Source of the DNA: Rhea pennata
Taxonomy: Eukaryota; Chordata; Aves; Rheiformes; Rheidae
DNA length: 64,000 bases
Reading direction: 5' to 3'
NCBI RefSeq assembly: GCF_028389875.1
Contig: NC_084667.1
Coordinates: 64,210,570-64,274,569, forward strand
Positions within the stretch are counted from its first letter, which is position 1; every line of letters starts with the position of its first letter. The translations under genes and the position numbers were made by a program. Below are positions 1-13,200 of this stretch, piece by piece. Below the pieces are notes generated by a model, which saw only the letters and a program-made list of their open reading frames with translations, ran no database searches and was not told where the DNA came from.

Positions 1-140
1 AAAAGGGAAAAAAGAAAAAAGGTAAAAGGAAAAAAGAAAAAAGTAAAAGGAAAAAGAAAAAAAGGAAAAAGAAAAAAAGAAAAAGGAAAAAAGAAAAAAG
101 AAAAAAAAAAGGAAAAAAGAAAAAAGGGAAAAAGGGGAAA
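1..140. repeat. Purine-rich A/G low-complexity tract
   Basis: Runs of A interrupted by GG, GGG or single G over the first 140 bases. The minus strand is a T/C tract, which would be pyrimidine-rich if the formin 3' untranslated region reaches this far. No coding potential. Confidence 0.9.
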
Positions 141-149
141 AGGACCGGT

Positions 150-420
150 GGGTGCAGCTCACCCCGCGGGCAGCGCTGGGGCCGCCGCCGGCCCCCGCCG
201 GGTTCGGCTGCAGCCGCCGGGCGCCGAGCGGCCGCCGGGGCAGGGAGGCAGCGCGGCGGCGGCGGCGGCGGCGGCGCTCGGGGCCCTCGGGCTGCGACGC
301 CGGGGGGGGGCGGCGGGAGCGCGGCCGCGCCGGGCAGCTCCTCCGCCAGCAGGGCCGAGCGGCGGCCGCGCCGCTCCTCCACCCCCAAAAAACCAAACCA
401 GCTCAAGGGGAACCACCGAG
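150..420. promoter_or_regulatory. CpG-rich block downstream of the formin stop codon
   Basis: About 270 bp of very GC-rich sequence dense in CpG, CCG and GGC triplets, between an A/G tract and T-rich DNA. It resembles a CpG island and could be the promoter of a neighbouring gene that starts outside the window, or a GC-rich part of the 3' UTR. No exon or start codon can be assigned. Confidence 0.45.
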
Positions 421-853
421 AGAGTTTACGGCCCCGAACGCGGGAACCAGCGCAGAAGCACAGACGGGCAAGTTCGGGGAGTAAGAACGAAAAAGAAGAA
501 AACCCACGACAGGCTGCGTTCACTTGACTTTGTTGTTGTTGTTGGGGTTTTTTTTTTCTGTTTTTTTTTTTTCTTTTTTCTTGCGTGCGAGGTGCTCGCC
601 GGGGCCCGAGCGTCGCAGCGACCCAGAGCCAGGCGAGAGGACGGGGACAAGCTGCCAGGCGGTAGCGGGCGCGCGCCGCACACGCGTGTGCCCGGCCCCG
701 GCTGTGCACGCCCATGCGCACACGCACACCCCCGACGCCTGTCTCCAGCCCCACAACCACCCCGGCCCTATATACACAGTACGTATGTACACTCACACCC
801 ATCCACGCGGAGAAAGAGCGTGCCACCGCTTCAGTTCGCATTACAAGGCAGTG

Positions 854-885
<32 letters not shown>
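854..885. repeat. (TAA)n microsatellite running into poly-A
   Basis: About seven TAA units followed by a run of A on the plus strand, within the 3' flank of the formin gene. Confidence 0.95.
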
Positions 886-994
886 CCTAGCCACTTGGAA
901 AAGACTGCTAAACGGTTTAAAATTTTTTTTCTTTTTTTTTTTTCTTTTTGCTTTGTGCGCGCGCGCGTGTGTGTCCCCGGTTGGGGGGGGGGGC

Positions 995-1204
995 TCAGAA
1001 GTTGAGCTTGGTGACGGGTCTCTCGCGGCTGCCGTCCGCCAGCTGGTTGGCGATGCGCTTGCGGTTGCGCTTCAGCTTGGAGAGGTCCTTGTCGAAGACT
1101 TCGCCCGAGCGCAGGGCCGAGACGAGGTCGTCGAACTCGCCGCCCTCCTCGCCGCTCTCCTTCGCTTTCCGGGCCTTGCGCTCCCGCTCACGCTGCTCCT
1201 TGAG
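995..1204 (-). CDS. DAAM1: DAAM1 last coding exon: FH2 tail and DAD
   Basis: Codons 950-1018 and the TGA stop. It begins in a charged helix ([16 protein letters not shown]) and carries the diaphanous autoregulatory domain: core [14 protein letters not shown] (974-987), then the basic patch KLKRNRKR (992-999). In the family this segment binds the N-terminal armadillo region to keep the formin closed, and Rho/Dishevelled binding releases it. The extreme C-terminus [11 protein letters not shown] is the DAAM1 form; DAAM2, as I recall it, ends differently (about RAINRLNY). The stretch IANQLADG differs from human DAAM1 (ITNQMTDS), a variable linker. Acceptor is CCCCGCAG. Confidence 0.97.
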   Translation of the reverse strand, partial: LKEQRERERKARKAKESGEEGGEFDDLVSALRSGEVFDKDLSKLKRNRKRIANQLADGSRERPVTKLNF

Positions 1205-4200
1205 CTGCGGGGAGCCAGCGGGGGAGAAAGGAGAGCTCAGCGCCGACCCCGCACCGCGTTTTAAAGTCTTTTTGGACCCTCCTCCCCTTCCCAAGCAGCT
1301 TTGAAGTTCAAAAAAAAAATCCTTAAAAAGAACACACACCAATCTGTGCGGAAGAAACCTCGAGGCAGGGCATGGGGTAAGGCGCAAGGTGCCCAAGGGT
1401 CTCTTGAGGACATCCATGGACATATCAAGGGAGCGTTAGAAGGCTGACGAAGAGCTGGGAAAGGGGAACCCAGCTCTTCTCCAGCGCAGCCCAGCATTTC
1501 AGCCACCTCCCAACTCATTAGTGAATTATGTGAGCAAGCCGAGAGGCAAAGGCGGTGGGCCTAGGGGTGCAGAAGCACTTTGCCTGGCCTTCGCCGCTCC
1601 CTGGCCACCCAGGCCAACGGGAGCTATGGGGGACAGCAGGGCGCAGTTGTCTTCTCCAGGCCTCCCTGGCCAGTCTCGCCCATCGGGTGCCCCCAGGACA
1701 GCCAGGCCAGGCACCACCGGAGACCATAGCCTCACCGGTGCTCCGGTCCCTCTCACCTGTGCCTCCATGCGTGCCCGGCGCTCCTCCTCCTCCTTCCTCC
1801 TCCTCATGTTTTCGTTCTCCTGCTTGGCCTCAGTCACAGCTTGAAGGAACTGATCGAAGATGCCGAAGAACTCATCTGGCTGCATTTTGTCTGTGTCTTC
1901 TCCAAAGTGCTTCACAGCCTTGGAAAACTGGGAGAGAGTGGACAGGAGTCTATTAGTCTAAGGAGACATCCGCTTTCCTTCATGGGAAGTGTTTGACCCC
2001 ACAAAAAGAGAGAAACACTTCAAGTGTTAAGGTGGGGAGCGGAGTTAAAAACAGGGACATGATCAATCAAGCCTTGACTTAAACTCAAAATAAATCATCT
2101 CACATTTTACATTCTGCGCATTAGACAGCCACCCTGTCAGAGCCTACCTGGAGCGTTCCCAGAACCCCCCCTTTCCAAACATCCTCCTTTAAAATCACAT
2201 GCAAAGCTTCACACCTCTGGTTCTGCTCAGTGTCCCAGAGTCCCTAACTCAATTTTATTAACTAAGCAGTAGTAAAAACAAGGAAGCAAAACATTGTGGG
2301 ACTGAAGACTGAAGACATAAAACTAATAGTAAACACGGCAGGGGAAGGGAAACTCGCACTTTTAACTTCTCTTTGAAGTATTTTTGGGGTATTATTTATC
2401 ATTGCCACATGCTCTGATATTGAAACCAAATGTGTTGGTGAAACTTCTAAAAGATGTTTCTGCCTGGGCGCAGAAACCGAGTAGGGAAGTAGGAAGCTTT
2501 CCGGCCTTCCATGCTGTTTGCAAACCATTAACATAAGTGATTTGAATAAAGCTGTAGCAAAGGTCAGGACAGGACATCCACTATCTGCCAATGCATCAGT
2601 GTCCCCAAGGAGCCCACAGGCTGTCCTTTGGGCTTAAATCCTTTGTTCTCACTTGCAGTCTGAAGGACACTCTTTGTGCACAGAAAGTTTGTTAAAATTG
2701 TGAGGGCGTGTTCTTCAGATGCACAGGCTTAAAAAAAGGAAAACAAAATCAAAGCAAAAATTTATTAGTTGCTTTGATTTTGCTTTGTTGACTGAGGAGA
2801 ACATTTTTAAAGCCTGCCTGTATGATTTAGCTTTATTTTCAGAAGTGTCTTAGGTTCTTTAAAAGACATTTAGGCTATTTTTTCTTTGATTGTTTTAAGA
2901 GACTTGGCACTTCAACATGCAGGAAGGAACATGAAAGGTGACACAATATTAACCATAATCAATCAGGGTCATTCTTGTTGATTTTCATTAAGATATTGGC
3001 TTCTCGGCCATGTTTCTGGTGTGGAGAAAGGTGGAAAATCTTATCCTCACAAAATATGAAGTTTACAAGATAATGGTATTTCTTTTTTCCTAAAAATAAT
3101 GGTAAAACAATTACAATCTGGACATGTTTAAAAAGCAAAGAGCAAATGACCGGTGCACTTTTCATAGCCCATCCCATCTGCTAACCACTAGAACAGCTCT
3201 GTGTTTGCTATAAAGCAGGCTTTGATGGGTTGTGGGGACTGCAACCATACCTTCTCCTCCAGATCTGCCAAGTCAACTGAAGATAGTATGGTTTGCAGGC
3301 ACTTGTCACCACCTCCAGCAATCCTAACCCACTGCATGCAAGATCTACCAGGTTGGACTAACACAACTCTCCCAAGGCAAGTCCCTGCCTTGCAGTTCCT
3401 TATAGCACATCTTGTGTCCCAGAAGCAGTTCATTGGCCTCATCTGCGATCCCTTAGCATGCTGGACTGTGGAGCAGAAAAATGGCCCTAGGTGCAGATAG
3501 GGACATACCACCTGCTCACCGCCCACATGCTCAGAAGAAACCGTGAAGAGCATCCCAGAGCCTCTCTCTTGTCAGGGTCTCAGTAGGATGCTCATCATGC
3601 CTCACAACATGTGTGATCTCATGGAGGAGAGACATTTGAGATGTTAACGCACAACATACGCTCTGTGAATGCCAGGACAGTTCCTCCCCTACCACTTGGA
3701 GGAAAGGCTGAAACACACGGCACCAGTGACCTTACCAGCTCTTTTGCTTCCATCAGAAGATCTTCAACATCTGAGAAGCTGAAGCTGGCTAATGTGATGA
3801 ACTGGCTGACGACAGACACAAACTTGTCTCCTGGCTGCTGAACCTGAGACTTCTGGAAGTCCAGCTCCTTCAGGAAAAGAAAATGCACATCTGGTGAGGC
3901 TCTGGCTGATTCAGGGACACAAACATGTGGAACCAGGAACAAGCCCTGAAGCTCTTCTGTTGCAAACTAAGATTTTTTGGTTATAGGGCACTATTCCCCA
4001 GTCACACCGAATGACACGGTGAAACCTCAGGACTACAGGACTGTTGCTTTCTTCCCATCATTCCCTCTCTCTTCCCGCAGCATCCTTCCTGCAGCCTCCA
4101 GCTGTGTGCCTAGGTTAGCGCCACAGGTACTGAATGCGTTATACCACTGCTCCCTCCTGACACTGAGGCCACAGCTTGCCCCCGTTTAGATTATCATGAT

Positions 4201-7200
4201 TACACCATGCTTCCGAGGCCAAATCCCGAAGGAGAGATCAAGGAAGCAGGCACTACTTAGCAAGACAAGGAGGCCTTCAGTATACCTTCACCATTTCTTC
4301 AGCGCTCCAGCCAAGCTTGAGAAGTGTCCCCCAGCCCAAGACCTTGGTAGCGTGCAGGTTTAGAGTCAAAGAGAGACCTCGCTGCAAATTAAAGGTCCTG
4401 CTCCACAGACACAGTCACCAGGCTTACTCAGCCTTCCCTGGTGAACCAGATATAAATCATGCACATGCCTAAGCAACTTCCATTCCCAAGCAGCCCTAAG
4501 AGGACAGGCACACGTGCAGGGAGGAAGGAAAGACAAAGAGAGCTCCAGGAAATGCAGCTTTGCTAGGACCTCCCTGGCCTGCTCCCTTAGGAGGGATGCT
4601 ATGGTGCTCACAGTCTGAGAGGACTAGTAAGGAGTAAATAATACTTACAGTCTCCACGGCTCTCAGTCCGCTCCGCAGAGTGTTTATTTCTTTCTCCAGC
4701 TCAGTCATGCTGTTAGAAATGGTAGGATGTTAATTTTCAGCCTTTCTTAGCAAATTTTACAGCTCTCTAATCAATTTGACCATGTTCTCCCATGAAAATG
4801 ACCCATGTTCTCCACACATTGCTTCCCGTTCACAGATTAGCATCTCTCAAGCAGCAAATTGTGCCGATGGTCTCTGAGCTGGGACTCCAGCCTATCAGAC
4901 AGTGGTTACAGCTGCTTGTTTAAACAGAAAGCACTTTCCTTTGCTTTTAATCTAAGAGATTTTGTTAAAAAACTCAGACCAGATATTGAGCACGTAGCAA
5001 GGCACGCTTTGATGAGACCGAGGAGAAGGGGTCCTCCTCACTCCTCCCCTTGGCAAACGGCAAGGCAGCAAGAGCAGCAGACCAAAGGCAGCTCCCTCAG
5101 CTGCAGTCACAGGAACAGGGTGGGAACAGGAAGGCTTGGCTTATCAGCCTCAAGACCTCGCCAAACAAAATGAGAGCTCGGGGAAAGCTTTGCAGGGCAC
5201 AGCTTTTTCCTTTCCTCTCAAGCACGGGTGGACGACAGGCTTTTTGCCCCATTGCAGAGTAGACAATCTTTCAGGAATGCTGCATAAAGCATCCCTCCTC
5301 CCTTACGGACTGCAGCAGCAGTCTCAAGCAGCAGGGCTTTCGTAAAGGGAGACAAATCAAACACAGATAAATAAAAATAAATTGCAATGGCAGGCATTGA
5401 CTTTCCCTACGTGGGGCCTCAGCCTCCAGCCAGCTCTGAGTTCAAGAGCTTTCAGGTTTCTGTCACCAGAACTGACAGCACCTTTCTGACAAAGACTTTG
5501 CGACAACGGGCTTGACGTGTTTCCAGGAGTATCTACCCTGGAAACCCTAGGGCTGGGGTCCCTGGGAATGGTGACATCCTGTCATGGGGCAAGCGCTCCT
5601 GGCAAGTTTAGCCTGGGAAAAGGAAGTGTTGGGAGCCCTCTGCTCCAGCGCAGCGAAGAGCTGCAGTTCATTACTAGTGGTGGGACTGACACAAGGAGCA
5701 ATCTTGCTTAACAGCTGCAGGGCTGGGGGAATTTAGGGTTTCCCAACGATTTAGAAAATTTTTGGTTTCACTCTAGACTGGACCAAGCCCAGCCGTTTCA
5801 CACGGCATCCAATTTAGAAGAAAATGACACAGTTTAGAAAAAACCTCTACCCAGATATTCTCTTTGTCTTTTGTGCATTTGCACGGCAGCGGCAGGCATA
5901 CGTGTATGAGAGCGCGAGAGCGAGCGTGCGCAGGCGAGGGCTGTACGCTGCACCCTCCTTTCCACCCGTGCGCAAGTTTCCTCAGCTGACGCCTAAGGAC
6001 GCAGTAGGCACGTGCTCCTCCTCGCCAGGCGAAGCTTTGTGCACATACTTTGTATAATTCCTGTGACACTAACACAAGCTGCAAATTTTTCTGCGCTTTA
6101 AACAGCCTGACATTTGCCATCCAAAATGCTTTGTACGTTACAGGTCTTCAACAAGGAATCTGCCCTTTGGTACAAAAGGACTTTGAAACTTAAAAGACTC
6201 ACAAGCTATCATAAATTCCATGCATACTTGTCATCCCGTCTCTAAAAATCTACAGTTTAAAGCTCTTTTTGTGTTCACGGATTGTACGTACGCAAGCAAA
6301 TACGCCCTCAATCTCATGCCTACTGATTTCGGAAGTGGATAATCTTCAACTCACCGTCACATGCTCAGACCCCCAAAGCAACAAGGCACGTAGGCACAGG
6401 CCGAGCTTTCAAACCCAAACACAGCCTCACGGATTTCAGAGGGACTTAAGCGCATACTTGAAGGCTCTGCAGAGCAACAGCAGATTCCTCACGCACTTAA
6501 AGCTAAGCATGTGTTTAAGGGTTTTGCTGAAGCAGGGCCGCAGCCTGCTAAGAGAGCGCGCCAGCCCGCTCTAACAGGTTAGAGCGAAGCGGGCAGCATT
6601 TAATAAGAAATGGAGCGGGTTTTCAAAGGAGAAACCAAGCGGTTCAGGTTGGTGGGTAAGCAAGCGCCAGGCAGGGCACCCAAGCGTGTCCACTCCGTGA
6701 TGCCAGTGTCCCACGGGCTGCCTGTGCTCCTGGAAAGCTGCGCGTGCAGCAGGAGAGAGCCTCCCCATCGCCCTCACAGTATCTGCAACCTGACCTGCAT
6801 CTGCAACTACACCACAACCGTTTCCCACCAGATTACTTAACGTTTCATTAGAAATTAATTAAATGCTTTTGCGGTGAGGTAGCAACAGGAAATGGCTGCT
6901 CCAGGCAGCTCTCCTCCTTCGCCGTTGGAGGCTTACGTACGACCCTTTGCTGCAATGGCTGAGATTTAAAGCCACCAGCTGATGCTTGCCACATCACCAA
7001 CTTTCGGCTTCTGCTTGAATGGTTGGTTTCTGGCCAGTTTGGCCTGCAGGTGGGCCAGCAGCACCCAATCCGGCTGGGCACCGCACTTCTGGATGGGACC
7101 ATGAGCACGGGAGTGAACGGCAGGAAAGGAAGAGTGAAGCAAGGTGAGCTCCTTCCACACACGCGAGCACTGCCGTGTAAACCCCCACTCACTTGACTTT

Positions 7201-10200
7201 GGCCGCTTGCGGGATGTCTCGCAGCTCTTCGTGAAGGCGGAGAACTTTGGGATATTTCTTTTCAACAATAGTGATGAGATAGTGCAAAAGAGTAATGTTC
7301 CTAGGAGAGAAGCAAGGCGAGGTTAGGATGGCAGCGTCACAGCTCCCCAGCCCAGCGGCTGCTCCACTTCAGGGAGCTGGGAGCTGAATTGAGCCTTTTG
7401 GTTAAATCACAGCCCTGGTAACTAAGCATCCTCCAGGACTTCTCCCAGGAGACTGCTCACTGCCATCCAGGAGGCTGCTGCATTGCCCCATGCTGTGGAC
7501 ACGGAATAGCCCTGGCCGCCCTATGCAAGGGCAGGTGATGACGGCTTTGGGTGCTTCCAATCTCATCTGCTTCCAATTCACTTCTTCACCTTCACTCTGA
7601 GCACTAAGGTCCATAAATCAGTTCACTACAGAGCCTGAGTGTCTACTACAGGATCTGAATACAGGAGATATCTAGATAACCCTCTAGGTAGAGCTGCACA
7701 TCCTCACCCTTCTGGTAGCCCTCGCACACTTTGTGGGTTGCAAACCACGACAGGGACCCAGGGAGGTGATCGGAACATCGCAGTTCTTTCTTCCACCACC
7801 TCTGCTGAGAGCTGAGGCCCTACCAGCTCCAGCTCAGCTGGTGGCTATACACAGGGGTCTCCAAGGAGGGGAGCCTAGAAAATCCCTCCAGCAGCACTGT
7901 TCCTGGCAGGGAGCCAAGGTCAGCAAAATGGCTCAGGCCACTGCAGGATCAGCTGACATCCCTCCTCTCAGCTGTTGCAAGCATGGGGGCTCTTCCTGTT
8001 CATCACAGCTGATGGGAAACACTTTCTGCTTGCCCTGGCACCAAAATGTCCATGCATCTCCCAAGGGGGTGCTGTGCTGTCCAAGCAACATGTCCACAAA
8101 GTCACTGAGATCCCACAGGTGCCAAACTTCCTTCCCCAACACTAATTGGAAACACATATGAGCGTGCAGGGAGGGAGACCCCAAAAGAGACAGTCCCACC
8201 TCGATCACCGAAACACGCTTTCTACCCCAACCTGAAACAGCCTTTGAGGAGGTACAAGTCTCAATTGCTATTTAGTAGGCCCAGAAAGGAAAACCCTTAA
8301 CAGCCCCTGTGTTAATCTATAACTGGCTCCTTTCAAACCTGTCCTGCTCCAAAAATGTAGGCTTGCTTAACCAGAAGTGCCAGATGGGGCAGAAGGAGGG
8401 AGGAGAAGGCTCTCGCATAGCCACATCCCAAAGGCAGGGACCTCCCATCTTTCCCTGCAGCAAAAGCAGAACCCGCAGAAGCCTCTAAGGATGAGGGTAA
8501 AAGAGAGCACTCACTTGTCAATGCTGGACTTGGTGTCTGCGATCTTGTTCAGGCTGGAGATTTTAAACCCAAAGGCATTTCCCCTCTGGCCTTTGTTCAT
8601 GTAGTTCCCAAAGGCCAGAACCACTTCCAGCAACTGCTGCAGGCTGCTGCTCTGAAGCACTGCCTTGGAGCCGGCACGGATCGCTGCAAGGACACAGAGG
8701 TGAGGGACGTTACCACCCGCATGCAGCGAGTCCTGGCCTGGAGGGCACATCACTCCCTTTTCCTTGTGGCAGCCCTCTCACTCCCGCACGGCCAAGGCTG
8801 ACCACCAACTCCCTCCCTCCTGGGATGCCTCTGCAATTTCCGTGCGGGCCAGGCTTGCTCTTGCCTGGAGAGCAAGTACTGCTTATGAAAAACAGGAGAT
8901 TGCAGAACTCTTTCTGTGCCAGCACAAAGCCCCTTAGCAAGAGAAGAAAACCAGCAGGAGATCCAACCACTTGCCTTCAACCTTGGGTTTGACTTCTGCA
9001 ACTCTCTCTGCAAACTTCTTCTTAAAGTAGAGGGACTGCAGCCTTTGCTGGTAATGGTTTATCCTGCCAGGACAGAGAGGTACAGGTTGAGCACTGCTTG
9101 CCCCAGGCAGAGGAAGTTGCTCTGCTGTTCGCAGCTGTGCTTACAAAGCACACTTAAGCCAAACTGATTCAAAAATAATGACCACCTTTCTCTCTGAAAC
9201 TACACTGAGGTGGAAAAAAAAATTACAACTTAAACCACAACTTTTTTGGGGCTCACCCACGTGGGCTCTTAAGTACATGCTTAAGTCTGTCCTTAACTCA
9301 GGAGGTTCAAAAAGTGCCTATTTATGCCCTACTGCAATCAACAAACAGTCCATTTAAGACCACTCTTGAGCAGAGATGCTGATCAGATCTGGGCTCCTAA
9401 CAGTTTTGCAGTGGGCTATGGTTGGATGCAGACACGTCGGCTTCCAGTACAGATAAAACTGGACCTTTAGATGCTCAAAATGATCACCTGTACCCACCTG
9501 AGTGGAAGAACCAGCAACACATCCCAGTCCAACCCTTTACTGATCAAGTTAGGGATTGCTCTGTTTATGTTGGTCATATTTAGGCTATGCAAGATCTCAA
9601 TTATGAGCAAATGGCAATTTGATTTGAGTCATTTGGACCAGGACCCACAGGAGACATGCTCACAGACAACAAGGCCACAGGCTGCACTCATGTTGTATTA
9701 ATCAGAGATGACAAACACATCACACTCAGCACAGGCCACAGGGCAAATTAAAAAACTAGGCCTGAAATCAGGGTAAATACTTGCATCAGCATGTTGTGCT
9801 TTCCAAACGATGAAGGCACGAGAACAACATTTGGGCAAGAGACTGTGAAGAAGAAAGGTGACCTGAAACAGAAAAGCTAATTCTGAACGCCATCTAGCCC
9901 TGAGGGCTCAAGTCTGAACTTCACAGCTCCATCCTACCTGCCTTTGACATTCAACAACTACACTGTGCACGTTATTGATTGGTGTGTTTCTCACGGAGAA
10001 CAGGAACGTTTCTATTTTTGATCTCCTGGAATGATCTTGGATTGTAAAACTCACTGACTTTACAACCAAGTAACTTGCTCAAAGTTCAGCTAAGAAATTT
10101 CCTCACAGCAAAAATTCAGAGTTCAATATTCAGTTGGATTTAAATAAGGAGCTTCAAGATTTTAAACCGGCACCTCTGGAGGATGTGCGTGCAAAAGATA

Positions 10201-13200
10201 AGGCTATCCATCCCTCAAGACCTCTAAGCCTTAAATGATTGCTACCAGGATCAGGAAGAAAAGACATTTCCTTTCTGTCTCATATTCTTGAGAGCCTTAG
10301 GGACAAGTCATTGATAGAGGTAAGAAGTTGGACTCAGTGGACTGAACAGCTACATAGCATGACAAAATTTACGTCCATCAGCCTTGAGTTTTCATCAGGA
10401 TATATTAGTATTGGGGGAAAAAGAACATTGCTGTGGAACTGCTTTCATTCAAACAGCACTTTCTGCCTCAGCCTTGACGCACGTGATGCAGTCTTATGCA
10501 GAGAGTTTGTGCCAGACTGAGTTTTCTTTCCCAAACGAGAGGGTAGTATTTTGGGAGAGCCCCCCGAGAACTGCCTGAGCTCCCAGAGTGGAGATGCTGC
10601 TCCTCGGCTGAGCTCAGCTCTCTGCGAGATGATGCCCCGTTTCCTCAATGATCTTTAGCCCAGCCAGGGGTCCCTGACACCTCTCAAGAGAATTGCAGCT
10701 CCCTGTTCCTCTCTTGCCACCTGACTGGGTCCATTTCTGATCTGTCCTGCTGCTGCTCATCTTGGTATGCAACCCTGATTTTGAGTGCACAGCATCAACA
10801 GTGATCCTTACGGGTGGGTGCACCTCACCTTCTCTCACATCAGTTTGGCCCACACATTTCATGACATGCAAAACACGAAGTATGGCACGTTTTCAGCCCA
10901 CACTTTATGAAGCAACAGCCTCATGATCAGCCTGCTCCACCCTTGCAGGCCACTGGCTGAAATGCCATGTCTCACACGAGCCAGCCTACCTGCTCATTTC
11001 AAAGAGGAACCGGTCGGCCTTGGCCATGCGGTCCAGCTCGTGCTTATGCTCTTCCAGGAGGTCAATGTCACCTTTTTCAGGAACAAATTTCAGGAGCTAA
11101 ACAAGGGAAAGCAGGTTTGTAGACATAAGATCCATGCACAGTTTCACGGTTCCTCATGAGCAAATGCAAGACCTAGCCACCATCTCCTCAATACATACAG
11201 AAAATGACTTCAAATCTCCTACAAAAAACAAGTATGTTATCATTTTCCTATTCTCCTTCCTCCTGTTACCCCATCACATCTGTGTCTCTGGTTTCTGCCC
11301 TGCCCTGCCATCACTCCAGTTTTACAACAGATGTACTACGTCTGTTCCAAGGTTTCAACATCAACCCTGTTAAAGGAGATTAGAGGGATCTCATTTGCTG
11401 CAACCTACATATTGCAGATGGAAGTTTTGTGCAATGCATCCTTCCACTTTTCTGCTGAGACAAGCTGAAATGGCCTGTCTCAATTTTATGGACAGGCAAG
11501 TAAATGGGCAGATAAAATGCTCCTAAAGGGATTCAAGGGGCTCAGAAATCAAACTTCTTTCTTGAGGACTGCACAAACTCTGAATGAGCTTTGAAAAATG
11601 CAATTAAGAAATGAAACTCCACCAAGCATGAACTGCAAGTTTCAGTCAGGAAACATGTAACCGGCACTGCCGAACCAGACAGCCTTGAGGTCCCACACCT
11701 AGAGGTGGAAACAGGCCTTTAGACATCATTTTGCGTCTTTGCTGACAGGTTTGGCATGCTTTTGAGCCCAAAGGTGTTGCAGGGTCTGTGGACACAGCTA
11801 CGGTTCTGCAAACCCCCAATACCTGGAGAAATGACACAGGCTCATGGGGCGTTCCCACCTCGCATGGTGTGGCCAGATTTAAAAGGTGCTATGAAAACAA
11901 GGAACAGAATGGCGCATGCATCACCCACCTGTTCCAGCATGTCTTTTGGGAGGTCCTCCTGTTCATCCATCGTCAAAATTGCGCGTTTGATTTCTTCATT
12001 CGACAGCTTCAGCCTGGGAGGTGGAGGGAGGGAAGGAGAGTCGTTCATGCATGAAGCCCAGCCCCAGCAATCGTTTGCAGGATGGGAAAGGAAATTTCCC
12101 GCGCTTGCCAGTTTGGGAGAGACATTTGCTGAAATCACCCCGTGCTCCAGGACCACCTGCCTTCCCACTGAGCTGCAAATCCCACCTGCATCCTTGGTTT
12201 AGCTCAGTTGGTTAGAGCATGGTACTGCTAATGCCAAGGTCATGGGTTCAATCCCTGTACGGGGCTACGCCGAGGGTTGGACTAGACGACCTCCAGAGGT
12301 CCCTTCCAACCTTACCATTCTATGATCCCGGAGCATTCCCAGGGGCTTCGTGAAGATGCAGCGACAGGCTTGGGGGAATCAGGTCCCCCGCTGCCCGCTC
12401 ACCAGAGGCAACCACCCTATCCCATCCACTGGGGATGAGCCCACATGCTGCAGAGACCAAGGTTTAGTTTCACCCAAATGGCATCTGAGATCTCAAGTGC
12501 TTTTGTGCTTTTCACAGGGCTCAAATGGAGCCGGGGCCGGGGGGGTGGGGCAGGAGCAGCATGTCCCGCTTATAAAGCCCCAGCAGATCCAGACAGCAGG
12601 GAAACTAGGGTGTGACCTACCGAAGTAAGACCAAGTGACAGATTTTTCCTTTGAGGCTAGCCCACGGCCACCACCTAAATCAGTTCTTCCATTGCTACAG
12701 ACAGGATTTAGCTTCTCTGTAATGCAAGGAGGCAACTTGGGCAAGAAGATTCAAGAACATTTGTTTAGCCAAGTATGGATGCAGCCAAGAGACAGAAACA
12801 GCTTAATTTCTGGTCAGCAGCAGAATCGCAAATAGCAATCACAAATAACAGCATAAAGCATGTTTTTGAGACACAAGTGTGAATAAACGTGGTCAGTCCC
12901 TGCTCCTCCCAGCGGTGTTCGGCTACAGTCTCCCTTTAGGAAGAATGAAACAAACCCAAATTTGGGGGGAGCAGATGTCTTTTGAAGGGGGGGGAACCTC
13001 AAGTGTGACAGGCTGGAAACCAGCCCCCTTCCACCTTTCTCCTCCTCCGCTTCATGCAACAGAAATTGGAGATATGGATTTGATATTTCTTAAAACACAG
13101 ACCACTGTATCACAGCAAGCAAAAACGTATGCTTTTCCCCCTAGCAGCTCTTTATTCCACAGCAGTCCACGCTGAGCTCAGGCAACAGATAGCTAGAGAG

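Larger units (their letters stand above)
1..994 (-). other. 3' flank / probable 3' UTR of the formin gene
   Basis: Sequence directly after the stop codon in transcript direction. It holds GC/GT dinucleotides near 958-975, a 12-G run at 982-993, T tracts around 549-580 and 923-950, a TAA microsatellite, a CpG-rich block and an A/G tract. I found no AATAAA or ATTAAA on the minus strand here, so the polyadenylation site either lies before base 1 or uses a variant signal. No other gene is recognisable; the short open frames here follow base composition. Confidence 0.6.
1205..11928 (-). other. Introns of the 3' half of the formin gene
   Basis: Nine introns lie between the exons from 995 to 12,013; most exceed 300 bp: 1205-1756, 1928-3735, 3868-4648, 4710-7192, 7301-8514, 8684-8974 (291 bp, GC donor), 9064-10989 and 11097-11928. 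All have AG acceptors and GT donors except the one noted. I see no RNA gene, convincing mobile element or additional coding exon; the open frames in them are short and do not show conserved character. Confidence 0.75.

Noticed and set aside
148..1005. 285-codon plus-strand open frame with Ala/Arg/Pro and poly-Lys/poly-Ile runs
   Set aside because: Built from low-complexity repeats (GCC, TAA, A and T tracts) and overlaps the 3' flank and last bases of the formin CDS.
12191..12265. Functional tRNA gene
   Set aside because: Poor acceptor-stem pairing, an anticodon (GCT) that does not fit the tRNA-Ile-like body, and direct fusion to a CR1 tail show a SINE.
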